Shown here one piece after another: positions 17,272 through 27,339 of a stretch of DNA of 64,000 nt (position 1 is the first letter of the stretch; every line of letters starts with the position of its first letter). Where the stretch lies: positions 1-64,000 of the forward strand of contig NZ_JANFNG010000003.1 of assembly GCF_024436035.1 (NCBI RefSeq). Reading direction: 5' to 3'. A program made the position numbers and the translations under genes. This stretch comes from Streptomyces humicola (lineage in GTDB: Bacteria > Actinomycetota > Actinomycetes > Streptomycetales > Streptomycetaceae). The notes beneath the pieces were generated by a model that was not told the DNA's origin, ran no database searches, and saw nothing but the letters and a program-made list of their open reading frames with translations.

Positions 17272-18195
17272 ATGGGACGCTATGTGATCCGCCGGCTGCT
17301 GCAGATGATCCCGGTGTTCATCGGAAGCACGTTTCTGATCTTCTTCATGGTCTATGCGCTCGGCGACCCGGTGGCCGCCCTCTTCGGCCAGCGTGCACCG
17401 GACCCGGCGGTCGCCGCCCAGATCCGCAAGGACCTCTACCTCGACCATCCGCTCGGCGCCCAGTACGTCCACTACATGAGCCAGGTCTTCGCCGGGAACT
17501 TCGGCACCGCATTCAACGGACAGGCCGTCACCGCGCTGATGGGCAGTGCCTTTCCCGTCACCATGCGCCTCACCCTCGTGGCGATCGTCGTCGAGGCGGT
17601 CATCGGCATTGCGCTCGGTGTGGCGAGCGGGCTGCGGCGCGGACGCGCCGTCGACACCGGCGTGCTGCTGCTCACGCTCGTCGTGGTCTCCATCCCGACC
17701 TTCGTCAGCGGCTACGTGCTGCAGTACCTGTTCGGAGTGAAGTGGGGCCTGGTCAATCCGTCGGTCTCCTTCGCCGCCCCCATCAACCAGCTGATCCTGC
17801 CCGGCGTCGTCCTCGCCCTCGTCTCGCTCGCCTACGTCACCCGGCTGACGAGGACCTCGATCGCCGAGAACACGCGCGCCGACTACGTGCGCACCGCGAT
17901 CGCCAAGGGGCTGCCGCGCGGCCGGGTGATCCGGCGTCATCTGCTGCGCAACTCGCTCATCCCGGTGGTCACCTTCATCGGCACCGACATCGGCGCCCTG
18001 ATGGGCGGCGCCATCGTCACCGAGCGGATCTTCAACATCCACGGCGTCGGCTACCAGCTCTACCAGGGCATTCTCCGGCAGAACTCACCGACCGTCGTCG
18101 GCTTCGTGACCATCCTGGTGATCGTCTTCCTGGTGGCGAACCTGCTCGTCGACCTGCTCTACGCGGTCCTGGACCCGAGGATCCGGTATGCCTGA
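17272..18195 (+). CDS. Cassette 1: ABC permease, DppB/OppB type
   Basis: A 307-residue inner-membrane subunit with about six transmembrane helices, starting MGRYVIRRLLQMIPVFIGSTFLIFF. It has the typical B-type N-terminus and the cytoplasmic coupling loop RTSIAENTRADYVRTAIAKGLPRGRVI, which contacts an ATPase. It ends in LLYAVLDPRIRYA, the common C-terminus of these permeases. The ATG at 17272 has GGAAGG 4 nt upstream; an in-frame TTG 12 bp earlier is less likely. It overlaps the next permease by 8 bp and would form the translocation pore with it. Confidence 0.93.
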   Translation: MGRYVIRRLLQMIPVFIGSTFLIFFMVYALGDPVAALFGQRAPDPAVAAQIRKDLYLDHPLGAQYVHYMSQVFAGNFGTAFNGQAVTALMGSAFPVTMRLTLVAIVVEAVIGIALGVASGLRRGRAVDTGVLLLTLVVVSIPTFVSGYVLQYLFGVKWGLVNPSVSFAAPINQLILPGVVLALVSLAYVTRLTRTSIAENTRADYVRTAIAKGLPRGRVIRRHLLRNSLIPVVTFIGTDIGALMGGAIVTERIFNIHGVGYQLYQGILRQNSPTVVGFVTILVIVFLVANLLVDLLYAVLDPRIRYA

Positions 18196-19177
18196 CCCCC
18201 GCCGCAACATCAGCCGCTCCCGCGGCAGGCCGGACGAACCACCCGAGTCCGTCGCTCCCACCGGCTTCGGCGGGGCGATGGACCTCGCCGCGAGCGAGGC
18301 CGAGACGCTGGAGCGGGCGCCCGGCCCCGGCAGGCCACGCAGCCTGTGGTCGGACGCCTGGCGAGACCTGCGCCGCAATCCGGTCTTCATTGTCTCGGCG
18401 CTGATCATCCTGTTTCTGGTGGCGATCGCCATCTGGCCGAAGCTGATCGCCAGCGGGGATCCGCTCGCCTGCGACATCACCAAGTCCCAGGACGGCGCGG
18501 CACCCGGTCACCCCTTCGGCTTCGACACACAGGGGTGCGACGTCTACACCCGTACGGTCTACGGCGCGCGGGCGTCGGTCACGGTCGGGGTGTGCGCCAC
18601 GGCCGGGGCTGCGCTCCTCGGGTCCGTGCTCGGCGGGCTCGCCGGGTTCTTCGGCGGATGGTGGGACGCGCTGCTGTCGAGGATCAGCGACGTCTTCTTC
18701 GGCATCCCCATCATCCTCGGCGGCCTGGTCTTCCTCTCCGTCGTCACCAACACCACGGTCTGGCCGGTGATCGGCTTCATCGTGCTGCTGGGCTGGCCGC
18801 AGATCGGCCGTATCGCACGCGGCGCGGTGATCACCGCCAAGCAGAACGACTATGTGCAGGCGGCGCGGGCGCTCGGCGCGAGCGGCCCGCGGATCCTGCT
18901 GCGGCACATCGCCCCGAACGCCGTCGCGCCGGTGATCGTCGTCGCCACCATCGCGCTCGGCAGCTACATCGCGCTGGAGGCGACCCTCTCGTTCCTGGGA
19001 GTCGGGCTGCGGCCGCCGACGGTCTCCTGGGGCATCGACATCTCGTCGGCCTCGATCCAGATCCGCAACGCACCGCACATGCTGCTGTGGCCGGCGGGCG
19101 CGCTGTCCGTCACGGTGCTCGCGTTCATCATGCTCGGCGAGGCCGTCCGTGACGCTCTCGACCCCAGGCTGCGCTGA
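18188..19177 (+). CDS. Cassette 1: ABC permease, DppC/OppC type
   Basis: A 329-residue membrane subunit. A polar N-terminal tail of about 60 residues precedes the first helix (NPVFIVSALIILFLVAIAIW), then a periplasmic loop with HPFGFDTQGCDVYTRTVYGAR, typical for DppC proteins. The coupling loop is AKQNDYVQAARALGASGPRILLRHIAPN. The C-terminus, FIMLGEAVRDALDPRLR, is the family standard. The start overlaps the previous gene by 8 bp, giving tight translational coupling and 1:1 production of the pore subunits. Confidence 0.93.
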   Translation: MPDPRRNISRSRGRPDEPPESVAPTGFGGAMDLAASEAETLERAPGPGRPRSLWSDAWRDLRRNPVFIVSALIILFLVAIAIWPKLIASGDPLACDITKSQDGAAPGHPFGFDTQGCDVYTRTVYGARASVTVGVCATAGAALLGSVLGGLAGFFGGWWDALLSRISDVFFGIPIILGGLVFLSVVTNTTVWPVIGFIVLLGWPQIGRIARGAVITAKQNDYVQAARALGASGPRILLRHIAPNAVAPVIVVATIALGSYIALEATLSFLGVGLRPPTVSWGIDISSASIQIRNAPHMLLWPAGALSVTVLAFIMLGEAVRDALDPRLR

Positions 19178-19218
19178 CAGTGGGCGGAGAAGCGAACAAA
19201 GAACGGAGGAGCTCTTCG

Positions 19219-20203
19219 ATGACGAGTTCGCCGACCGCACTGCTCGACGTGCGCGACCTGCATGTCGCGTTCCGCACCCGGGAGGGCGTCGCCAAGGCCG
19301 TCAACGGCGTCAGCTACTCGGTGAACGCGGGCGAGACGCTTGCCGTGCTCGGCGAATCGGGATCCGGGAAGTCGGTCACCGCCCAGGCGATCACGGGCAT
19401 CCTCGACACCCCGCCCGGTTTCATCAGCAAGGGGGAGATCCTCTTCAAGGGCACCGACCTGCTGCGGATGAGCGGGGGAGAGCGGCGCAAGGTGCGTGGC
19501 GCGCAGATGGCGATGATCTTCCAGGACGCGCTCTCCGCGCTCAACCCCGTGCTCAACGTCGGCGACCAGCTCGGCGAGATGTTCGTGGTGCACCGGGGGA
19601 TGTCCCACAAGGACGCCAGGGCCAAGGCCGTCGAACTGATGGACAGGGTACGGATCCCCGCCGCACGTGAACGCGTCGGACAGTATCCGCACCAGTTCAG
19701 CGGCGGCATGCGGCAACGCATCATGATCGCGATGGCGATCGCCCTCGAACCCGAGCTGATCATCGCCGACGAGCCGACGACCGCGCTCGACGTCACCGTG
19801 CAGGCGCAGGTGATGGAGCTCCTCGCCGAGCTGCGCCGGGAGTTGGGGATGGGACTGATCCTGATCACGCACGATCTGGGGGTGGTCGCCGACGTCGCGG
19901 ACAAGATCGCCGTGATGTACGCGGGCAGGATCGTCGAGACCGCGCCCGTCCACGAGATCTACCGCAGCCCAGCGCACCCCTACACCAAGGGGCTGTTGGA
20001 GTCGATCCCGCGCCTCGACCAGAAGGGGCGCCAACTGTACGCGATCAAAGGTCTCCCGCCCAGCCTGCTCCGCATTCCGCCCGGTTGTGCGTTCCACCCG
20101 CGATGCCCGCTGGCGCGGCAGGTGTGCCGTACCGACGAACCGCCGCTCTACGAGGTCGGGCCGGGCCGGCGGAGCGCCTGCCACTTCTGGAAGGAGTGCC
20201 TCG

Positions 20204-20232
<29 letters not shown>
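19219..20232 (+). CDS. Cassette 1: ABC ATPase, DppD/OppD type
   Basis: A 337-residue cytosolic ATPase that powers import. Walker A is GESGSGKS (about 45-52), the ABC signature is FSGGMRQR (about 159) and Walker B is [12 protein letters not shown]. The C-terminal oligopeptide-family region includes HPYTKGLLESIPRLD and the cysteine cluster GCAFHPRCPLARQVC, which in DppD-type proteins can hold an iron-sulfur cluster. The ATG at 19219 has GGAGG 9 nt upstream. It overlaps the following ATPase gene by 29 bp. Confidence 0.94.
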
Positions 20233-21209
<977 letters not shown>

Positions 21210-21220
<11 letters not shown>

Positions 21221-22259
21221 CGGTCGTCGGGTCCTGCGGGTAGTGGCATGCGGTCAGGTGGCCTGTGTTGTTCCCTGCGATCTGCAGCAGTGGGGGTTCC
21301 TCGGTTGTGCACTTTTGCTGTGCTTTCCAGCAGCGGGTGCGGAAGCGGCAGCCGGTTGGGGGGTTGATGGGTGAGGGGACGTCGCCGGCGAGGCGGATGC
21401 GTTCTTGTTCGTCGTCGGGGTTGGCTTCGGGGGCTGCGGACAGGAGTGCGTGGGTGTAGGGGTGGCGTGGTGTTTCGTAGATGTCGGTGCGGTTGCCGAT
21501 TTCCATGATTTTGCCGAGGTACATGACGGCGACGCGGTGGGAGAAGTGGCGGACGATGGCGAGGTCGTGGGCGATGAAGAGGAAGGCGATGCCGAGTTCG
21601 TGCTGGAGTTTTTGCAGGAGGTTGACGACTTGGGCTTGGATGGAGACGTCGAGTGCGGAGACGGGTTCGTCGGCGATGATGAGTTTGGGTTGCATGCCGA
21701 GTGCGCGGGCGATGCCGATGCGTTGGCGTTGGCCGCCGGAGAATTCGTGGGGGAAGCGGTTGTAGTGCTCGGGGTTGAGGCCGACGGTTTCGAGGAGTTC
21801 GCGTACGCGTTTCTCGTGGCCGCCGGGTGGTTGGATGTGGTTGATTTCCATGGGGCCGGTGATGATCGTTCCGACTGTTTGTCGTGGGTTGAGTGATGCG
21901 TAGGGGTCTTGGAAGATCATCTGGATTTGTGAGCGGATGGGTGCGAGGTGTTTGCGGTCGGTGTGGGTGATGTTGTGGCCCTGGTAGAGGATCTGTCCGG
22001 CGGTTGGTTCGAGTAGTCGGGTCACGAGTCGTCCGGTGGTTGATTTGCCGCAGCCGGACTCGCCGACGAGGCCGAGTGCCTCGCCTTCGTGGATGGTGAA
22101 GTCGACGCCGTCCACGGCCTGGACGGCGCCGACCTGCCGCTTGAACAGGAAGCCGTCCCGGAGCGGGAAGTGCTTGGTGAGTCCCTCGACCTCAAGCAGC
22201 GGACCGCCCTTGCGCTGCGACGGTAGTGCGGGCTTGGCCAGGCTCAGCTGTTCACTCAT
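21210..22259 (-). CDS. Cassette 2: ABC ATPase, DppF/BldKE-like, with shortened C-terminus
   Basis: A 349-residue ATPase with Walker [10 protein letters not shown], signature [15 protein letters not shown], Walker [13 protein letters not shown] and cysteine motif [15 protein letters not shown]. Its first 346 or so residues are identical to the cassette 3 paralogue at 27340-28497. Cassettes 3 and 4 continue with an acidic tail ([15 protein letters not shown]...), but this copy stops after PTTATP. The last codons and the stop are antisense to the 3' end of the convergent cassette 1 gene. It therefore looks truncated at a recombination junction, though all catalytic motifs remain. AGGGGA about 6 nt before the ATG supports the start. 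Codons ending in A (GAA, CAA, CCA) are unusually frequent at 21240-22060. Confidence 0.9.
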
Positions 22260-23306
22260 CGTCGTTCCCCTGATTCCTGATCCTGATCAGCTCCGGCCCA
22301 GCAGCGGCCGGATCTGCTCGGCGAAGATCGACTTCTGCTGCTCGGCCGGGAGGTGGCAGGCCGCGCCCCGGCCGCTGTCGAGCGTGAGCATCGGTCGCTC
22401 GTCCTGGCAGCGCGTGTCACCCACATATTCACGGAATTCGCAGCGGGGGTGGAAGGGGCAGCCGGTCGGGGGCTTGAGCAGGCTCGGCGGGGTGCCCGGG
22501 ATCGGCCTCAGCGGCGCGTCGACGGGGGCCTTGCGTCGCGGGACTGAGCTGAGCAGTCCCCACGCGTAGGGGTGTCGGGGCGTGGTGAGGATGTCGCGTA
22601 CTGTTCCGCGTTCCACGCAGCGGCCTGCGTACATCACCAGTACGTCGTCGCAGATACGGGCGACCACGCCCAGGTCGTGGGTGATGAAGATGATCGCGGT
22701 GCCGGTCTCCTGCTGCAGTTGCTTGAGCAGGTCGAGGATTTGTGCTTGGACGGTGACGTCGAGTGCGGTCGTCGGTTCGTCGGCGATCAGCAGTTGTGGG
22801 TCGCAGACGAGTGCGAGTGCGATCACGGCGCGTTGTCGCATGCCGCCGGAGAACTGGTGGGGGTAGTCGTCGACTCGCAGCTCGGGTTGGGGGATGCCGA
22901 CCCGGCGCAACATCTCGACGGCTCGCTCCCGGGCCGCCTTCCTGCTTGCTCCGGTGTGCTTGCGGAACGGTTCGGCGATCTGGCGGCCCACGGTGTAGTA
23001 CGGGGAGAGCGCCGAGAGGGAGTCCTGGAAGATCATCGCCATTGTGTTGCCGCGCAGCTTTTCCAGTGTGCGTTGGGGGGCTCCGGTCAGCTCGTGGCCG
23101 TTGAGGACGATCTCGCCGGTGATGGCGGTGTTCCGTGGATTGTGCAGGCCGAGTACGGCGAGGTTGGTGACGGATTTCCCGGAGCCCGACTCGCCGACGA
23201 TGCCGAGCGTCCGGCCTCGTTCGACGTCGAAGGAGAGCCCGTCGACCGCCTTGACGATGCCGTCCTCGGTGGCGAACTGCACGGAGAGGTCATGCACAGA
23301 GAGGAA
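21220..23306. repeat. 2,087-bp near-identical repeat, copy A (cassette 2)
   Basis: This is a direct repeat of 27458-29544, offset by 6,238 bp with no indel seen. I noticed about three mismatches: one near 22826 (Val versus Met codon), one near 23216 and one near 23293. It covers the 3' part of one ATPase gene, the intergenic gap and the second ATPase gene up to codon 5 or so. Flanking sequences diverge sharply at both ends. Recent duplication or gene conversion is the straightforward reading. Confidence 0.95.
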
Positions 23307-23318
23307 GGGCATGGTCAC
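22287..23318 (-). CDS. Cassette 2: ABC ATPase, DppD/BldKD-like
   Basis: A 343-residue ATPase, nearly identical to its cassette 3 counterpart. It has Walker A GESGSGKS, signature [13 protein letters not shown], Walker [13 protein letters not shown] and the C-terminal [19 protein letters not shown] cysteine region. GTG at 23318 overlaps the permease stop (GTGA) and has GAGG 5 nt upstream; an ATG two codons later (MPFLSVHDL) is the alternative. The first residues differ from cassette 3, where a longer N-terminus is present, because the repeat boundary falls here. One residue differs in the signature region (Val here, Met in cassette 3). Confidence 0.92.
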   Translation of the reverse strand: MTMPFLSVHDLSVQFATEDGIVKAVDGLSFDVERGRTLGIVGESGSGKSVTNLAVLGLHNPRNTAITGEIVLNGHELTGAPQRTLEKLRGNTMAMIFQDSLSALSPYYTVGRQIAEPFRKHTGASRKAARERAVEMLRRVGIPQPELRVDDYPHQFSGGMRQRAVIALALVCDPQLLIADEPTTALDVTVQAQILDLLKQLQQETGTAIIFITHDLGVVARICDDVLVMYAGRCVERGTVRDILTTPRHPYAWGLLSSVPRRKAPVDAPLRPIPGTPPSLLKPPTGCPFHPRCEFREYVGDTRCQDERPMLTLDSGRGAACHLPAEQQKSIFAEQIRPLLGRS

Positions 23319-24292
23319 GAGAGCCTCACTCGTGGGTCGATGACGGCGTATGAGGCGTCGATCAGGACGTTGAACAGCACGATCGCGGCGGCGCTGAAGA
23401 GCATCACGCCCATCTCCAACGGCAGATCGGTCTGGGTGACCGCGGAGACCGCAAGCTGTCCGAGCCCGTGCAGCCCGAACGTCGATTCGGTGATGATCGC
23501 GCCGCCGAGGATCGAGCCGAGGTCGATGCCGAAAATGGTGACGATCGGACCCATCGCACCGCGCAGCGCGTAGCGGAAGAAGACGTAGGCCGCGCTCATG
23601 CCCTTGGCGCGGGCGGTGCGCACATGGTCCTCTGCGAGCTGCTCCACCATCAACGAGCGCGTCTGGCGGCTGTAGTTGGACCAGAAGATCACCGACATCA
23701 CCAAGCACGGCAGGATCAGGCCGCTGATCGAACCGGCCGGGCCGTGGGACCAGTCCGGGTCGTGTCCGGGGTCGGTCCAGCCGAGGGTGTCGGCGAACAG
23801 ATAGATGGCAAGCGGCCCGATGAAGTAGATCTGCACCGACTGGCCCATCAGCGACACCGAGCCGGCGATCTTGTCGATGGGCTTGCCCTGCCGCCATGCG
23901 GAGATCAGGCCGAGCCCGACGCCGATGGTGAGAAAGGCCGCCGCGCCCCCGATGGCGAGCGAGAGGGTGGTCGGATATCGGCTCTTGATGATCTCCCAGA
24001 TCGGCATGTTGCCGGCGAAGGAGAGCCCGAAGCAGGGCGCCGGGCAGGTGCCGAGCGGCAGGTGACGGCCGAAGAGGATCCCGGCCATGTACTCCCCGTA
24101 CTGGACCGGTACGGGCTGGTCGAGGCCCAGGTTCTTGTGGATGAGGGTGACATTCTGGGGGCTGCAGTTCTTGCCGCAGGAGAGCAGCGCCGGATCGCTC
24201 GGCAGGGTGAAGAAGAGCAGATAGGTGATGGCGCTGATCAGCAGCAGGATGACGACGGCGCCGAGCATCCGGCGGACGAGGAATCTCAGCAT
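23315..24292 (-). CDS. Cassette 2: ABC permease, DppB/BldKC-like
   Basis: A 325-residue, six-helix permease starting MLRFLVRRMLGAVVILLLISAITYLLFF. A cysteine-containing periplasmic region (LLSCGKNCSPQN, then GTCPAPCFGLSF) is shared with cassettes 3 and 4 but not with cassette 1. The coupling loop is EQLAEDHVRTARAKGMSAAYVF. The C-terminus is [13 protein letters not shown]. It has the same length as the cassette 3 paralogue but clearly diverged sequence. Only 5 bp separate it from the upstream SBP stop, and GAGG lies 2 nt before the ATG. The paired cysteines may form an external disulfide (inference). Confidence 0.92.
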   Translation of the reverse strand: MLRFLVRRMLGAVVILLLISAITYLLFFTLPSDPALLSCGKNCSPQNVTLIHKNLGLDQPVPVQYGEYMAGILFGRHLPLGTCPAPCFGLSFAGNMPIWEIIKSRYPTTLSLAIGGAAAFLTIGVGLGLISAWRQGKPIDKIAGSVSLMGQSVQIYFIGPLAIYLFADTLGWTDPGHDPDWSHGPAGSISGLILPCLVMSVIFWSNYSRQTRSLMVEQLAEDHVRTARAKGMSAAYVFFRYALRGAMGPIVTIFGIDLGSILGGAIITESTFGLHGLGQLAVSAVTQTDLPLEMGVMLFSAAAIVLFNVLIDASYAVIDPRVRLS

Positions 24293-24297
24293 GGCCT

Positions 24298-26094
24298 CTA
24301 CTTCACGTAGAGCGTGGTCGGATTGATGGTGCCGATGGCCGGGTTGTAGGTGACGCCGCCGAGTCCCGTCCCGTAGACCTGGAAGTACTTGTCGTACAGG
24401 TAGGGGATCTCCGGGGTGTCGTGGCGCAGGATGTACGCCGACAGCTGCTCCCACTGGGCGGCCTGCTGCGTCAGGTCCGTGACCGCGTCGATCCGGTCGA
24501 TCTCGGAGTCCACGCGGCTGTCATGAAGATGTGAGTAGTCGGTGCTGTCGTCGCTCATCTGCCGGCCGTCCAGGGTGGGCGGGATGACGGTGGAGGCGTT
24601 GGGCCAGTCCGCGCCCCAGCCGCTGCGGTAGATGTCGTACGTGTTGGTGATCCTGCCGATCAGGCTGTAATAGGAGGTCGCGTCGATCGCCTTGGTCTGC
24701 AGGTCGATCCCGGCCCGGGCCATCGCCTTCTGCAGGATCACCGCGACATCCTGCCAGCGGCCGGTGTTGGCGTAGGCAAAGGTGAGCTTCAGGTGCGTCA
24801 CGCCCGCCTGCCGCAGCAGATGCCTGGCCTTCGCCGGGTCGCCGGCGGGCTCGGCCAGCTTCCCGAACGGGTCGTCGGGCCTGAAGCCGGTGACCGTGGG
24901 ACCGATCAGGTTGGTGGCCAGGTCGCCCTGCGCGGCGCCGCCGAGCGTGATCTGGATCTGCTTCATGGGAAAGGCGTACATGATCGCCTGCCGCACCCGT
25001 TCGTCCTTGACACGTGAGGTGTTGATGGTGAACACGTCGACGAACGGCTGGTACTGGCTGACGGTTCGTCCTCGGTACTCCGGCCCCGTCAGGATCGTCG
25101 GCGTCTGGGTCGGGTCGGCGCTCGACACCAGTGACACCGCGTTCCTGTCCTGCCCTGCGGAGGCCATCAACCGCTGCGTCAGTCCTGGCTGAGGGATACC
25201 CAGTTGGATGTTCCACTCGTCCGGATAGGCGTTGCGGATCGGGTCGGTCCTGGGATCCCAGGAGGCGTTGCGGGTGAGGATCATCTCCTTGCCCGGCTGA
25301 TAGCTCTTGATCTTGTACGGTCCGTCCGAGAACGGTTTCTGGTCATACCCCGTCCTCGTGTCCTTCGACGGGAGGACGGGCGAGGCCGCGGGAAGGGCCA
25401 TCGCATAGGGGGCGTCCGCGTGCGGGGCCCGGAAGTGGAAGACGACGGTGCGGCTGTCCGGCGCGGCGACCAACGAGTCCGGGAGCGACCTGCCGCCGTA
25501 CGGGCCCGGGTAGGCGCGGCGGTAGTCGGTGCCGGAGAGCCAGGTCTGGAGGTACTCGGGGCCCGCGGTCTCGAAGCTCGCGTAGAGCCGCTCGACGCCG
25601 TACTTGACCTGACTACTGGTGATCGGCTCGCCGTCCTGCCACCTCAGGCCTGACTTGAGGTGGTACGTCCAGGTCCTGCCACCGTCCGACGACTCACCCG
25701 TATCGGTGGCGAGGTCGCCCACGAGCACGGTCCGGCCCGTTCGCGGGTCGATCTTGTAGTCGGTGAGCGTGCGGACGAAGAGGGAGCCGATGGCCTGCTC
25801 GCGGTTGACATACACCTGAGCCGGGTCGAGATGGTTGAGCCCTGTCTCCTCAAGGTCGACGACCACCCCGCCGCGCCGTGCGCCCGGCACGGCGGGGGCC
25901 GGGCCGGCCGAATCGGCCGCCGCGCCGAGCCTCACGGTCTGCACCGAGGCGGTGGCGCCGCCCGCGCCCGTGCCCAGGCCGCCGCCGGGCGGGCTGCATG
26001 CGCCCAGTGCGCCCATCGCGCTGATGACGAGGACGCCCGCCGCCGTCGCCGCGAGACGGCGCACCGGATGCGGCCTCACCGGATGCGGCCTCAC
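24298..26094 (-). CDS. Cassette 2: peptide-binding lipoprotein, BldKB-like
   Basis: A 598-residue SBP_bac_5 lipoprotein. The signal peptide contains a duplicated RPHPV motif (a 15-bp DNA repeat) and a lipobox LGAC before SPPGGG. The GTG at 26094 overlaps the permease stop (GTGA) and has GAGGA about 7 nt upstream; GTGs at 26079 and 26064, created by the repeat, are alternatives. Body motifs include LNHLDPAQVYVNREQAIGSL, LKSGLRWQDGEPITSSQVKYG and ERVRQAIMYAFPMKQIQ. It ends in GTINPTTLYVK, very like cassette 3. The gene lies between the two permease genes, which is the bldK-type order. Confidence 0.9.
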   Translation of the reverse strand: MRPHPVRPHPVRRLAATAAGVLVISAMGALGACSPPGGGLGTGAGGATASVQTVRLGAAADSAGPAPAVPGARRGGVVVDLEETGLNHLDPAQVYVNREQAIGSLFVRTLTDYKIDPRTGRTVLVGDLATDTGESSDGGRTWTYHLKSGLRWQDGEPITSSQVKYGVERLYASFETAGPEYLQTWLSGTDYRRAYPGPYGGRSLPDSLVAAPDSRTVVFHFRAPHADAPYAMALPAASPVLPSKDTRTGYDQKPFSDGPYKIKSYQPGKEMILTRNASWDPRTDPIRNAYPDEWNIQLGIPQPGLTQRLMASAGQDRNAVSLVSSADPTQTPTILTGPEYRGRTVSQYQPFVDVFTINTSRVKDERVRQAIMYAFPMKQIQITLGGAAQGDLATNLIGPTVTGFRPDDPFGKLAEPAGDPAKARHLLRQAGVTHLKLTFAYANTGRWQDVAVILQKAMARAGIDLQTKAIDATSYYSLIGRITNTYDIYRSGWGADWPNASTVIPPTLDGRQMSDDSTDYSHLHDSRVDSEIDRIDAVTDLTQQAAQWEQLSAYILRHDTPEIPYLYDKYFQVYGTGLGGVTYNPAIGTINPTTLYVK

Positions 26095-27107
26095 CGGACG
26101 GTCCTCGGGTCGAGCGCGTCGCGGACGGCATCGCCCAACAGGTTGAATGCGACGACGAAGACGACCATCGCGATGCCGGGGAAGAACATGTATGTGATGT
26201 CGGAGCGGTAGTACTGCGCGGCGTCCTGGAACATCAGCCCCCAGTCGGGGGTGGGTTTCTGCATGCCGACGCCGAGGAAGGACAGGCCCGCCTCCGCGGT
26301 GACGTTCAATGGGAGCAGCAGCGTCGCCTGCACCAGGACGGTGCTCCACACGTTCGGCAGCAGCTCCCTGCGGATGATCCGCCCGGGCGAGGCGCCCGAA
26401 AGATGCGCCGCCTCGACGTACTCGCGCGTCCGCAGCGACAGCACCTGCGCCCTGACCAGCCGACCGAGGCTCATCCAGCCCAACGCGAACTGCACCAGGA
26501 CCAGCGCGGTGAACCGGATCCAGGTCGGCTCCTGGTCGCTGGGGCTGACGAACATCGCGATGATGACGGGCGTGAACGCGATGAAGAACAACTGGCTCGG
26601 AAACGCCATCATCAGGTCGGAGAAACGCCCGACGACGTAGTCCGTGCCGCCGCCCAGATACCCCTGGACCAGACCGACGCAGACGCCGAGCGCCACGGAG
26701 AGCAGCGTTACGCACAGGGAGATCCCGAGCGAGGTGCGGATGCCGTACACCAGCAGCGCGAAGATGTCGCGTCCCAGGCCCGGCTCGATGCCGAACCAGT
26801 GGTCTGCGTCGATGCCCCCGTTGGCCTTGACCGGCAGTCCGTAGGAGTTGAGCAGGTTGTCGTCCTGCCCGTAGAGCGTGTACGCGTTCTTGCCGTACAA
26901 CCAGGTGATCACCGGAGCGAATACCGCGACCAGGATGAAGAACGCGACGATCACCGCACAGACGATGCCGGTCCTGTCCCGCTTGAAGCGCAGCCAGGCC
27001 AGCTGCCGCGGCGAGCGCCCGACGATCTCCGCGGCCACGGTGGCGTCTGCACCGCCGGTGCTCCGTGAGGGCTCCGGGTACGTCGTGGCTTGGGTGGGGC
27101 TGGACAT
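26091..27107 (-). CDS. Cassette 2: ABC permease, DppC/BldKA-like
   Basis: A 338-residue permease and the first gene of the cassette. Its N-terminus MSSPTQATTYPEPSR is soluble, followed by the conserved RSPRQLAWLRFKRDRTGIVCAV and about six helices. The long periplasmic loop NAYTLYGQDDNLLNSYGLP is shared with cassette 3. The coupling loop is REYVEAAHLSGASPGRII. The C-terminus, NLLGDAVRDALDPRTVR, is standard. No good Shine-Dalgarno precedes the ATG at 27107. A leading C-type permease before the SBP is unusual for Opp/Dpp operons and matches bldKA. Confidence 0.9.
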   Translation of the reverse strand: MSSPTQATTYPEPSRSTGGADATVAAEIVGRSPRQLAWLRFKRDRTGIVCAVIVAFFILVAVFAPVITWLYGKNAYTLYGQDDNLLNSYGLPVKANGGIDADHWFGIEPGLGRDIFALLVYGIRTSLGISLCVTLLSVALGVCVGLVQGYLGGGTDYVVGRFSDLMMAFPSQLFFIAFTPVIIAMFVSPSDQEPTWIRFTALVLVQFALGWMSLGRLVRAQVLSLRTREYVEAAHLSGASPGRIIRRELLPNVWSTVLVQATLLLPLNVTAEAGLSFLGVGMQKPTPDWGLMFQDAAQYYRSDITYMFFPGIAMVVFVVAFNLLGDAVRDALDPRTVR

Positions 27108-27282
27108 CGTGACGCCCACTGTCGCGGCGAAGCCCCGGTCAAGTCCAAGAGGCGCACGGAGGAAGCGGGGCAAAAGGCCCGGAAGCCCCATCATGTCGTT
27201 TACGAACCGGCAACGTGATGCACTCGCCACCGACATGCGAACGCCGCAGGCTGAACTGCGTGCGGCCAGTGCGGGTGCCGTA

Positions 27283-27320
27283 GAACGGCCGGGGAGCGCA
27301 GATGCGCACTCCGGCCGTTC
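27283..27320 (-). terminator. Hairpin after cassette 3
   Basis: GAACGGCCGG and CCGGCCGTTC form perfect 10-bp arms with an inner GCGC/GCGC pairing. It lies 20 bp beyond the stop of the cassette 3 ATPase gene on the minus strand and should separate cassette 3 from cassette 2. Confidence 0.7.
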
Positions 27321-27339
27321 GTGTTGCGGGTGTCCCGGC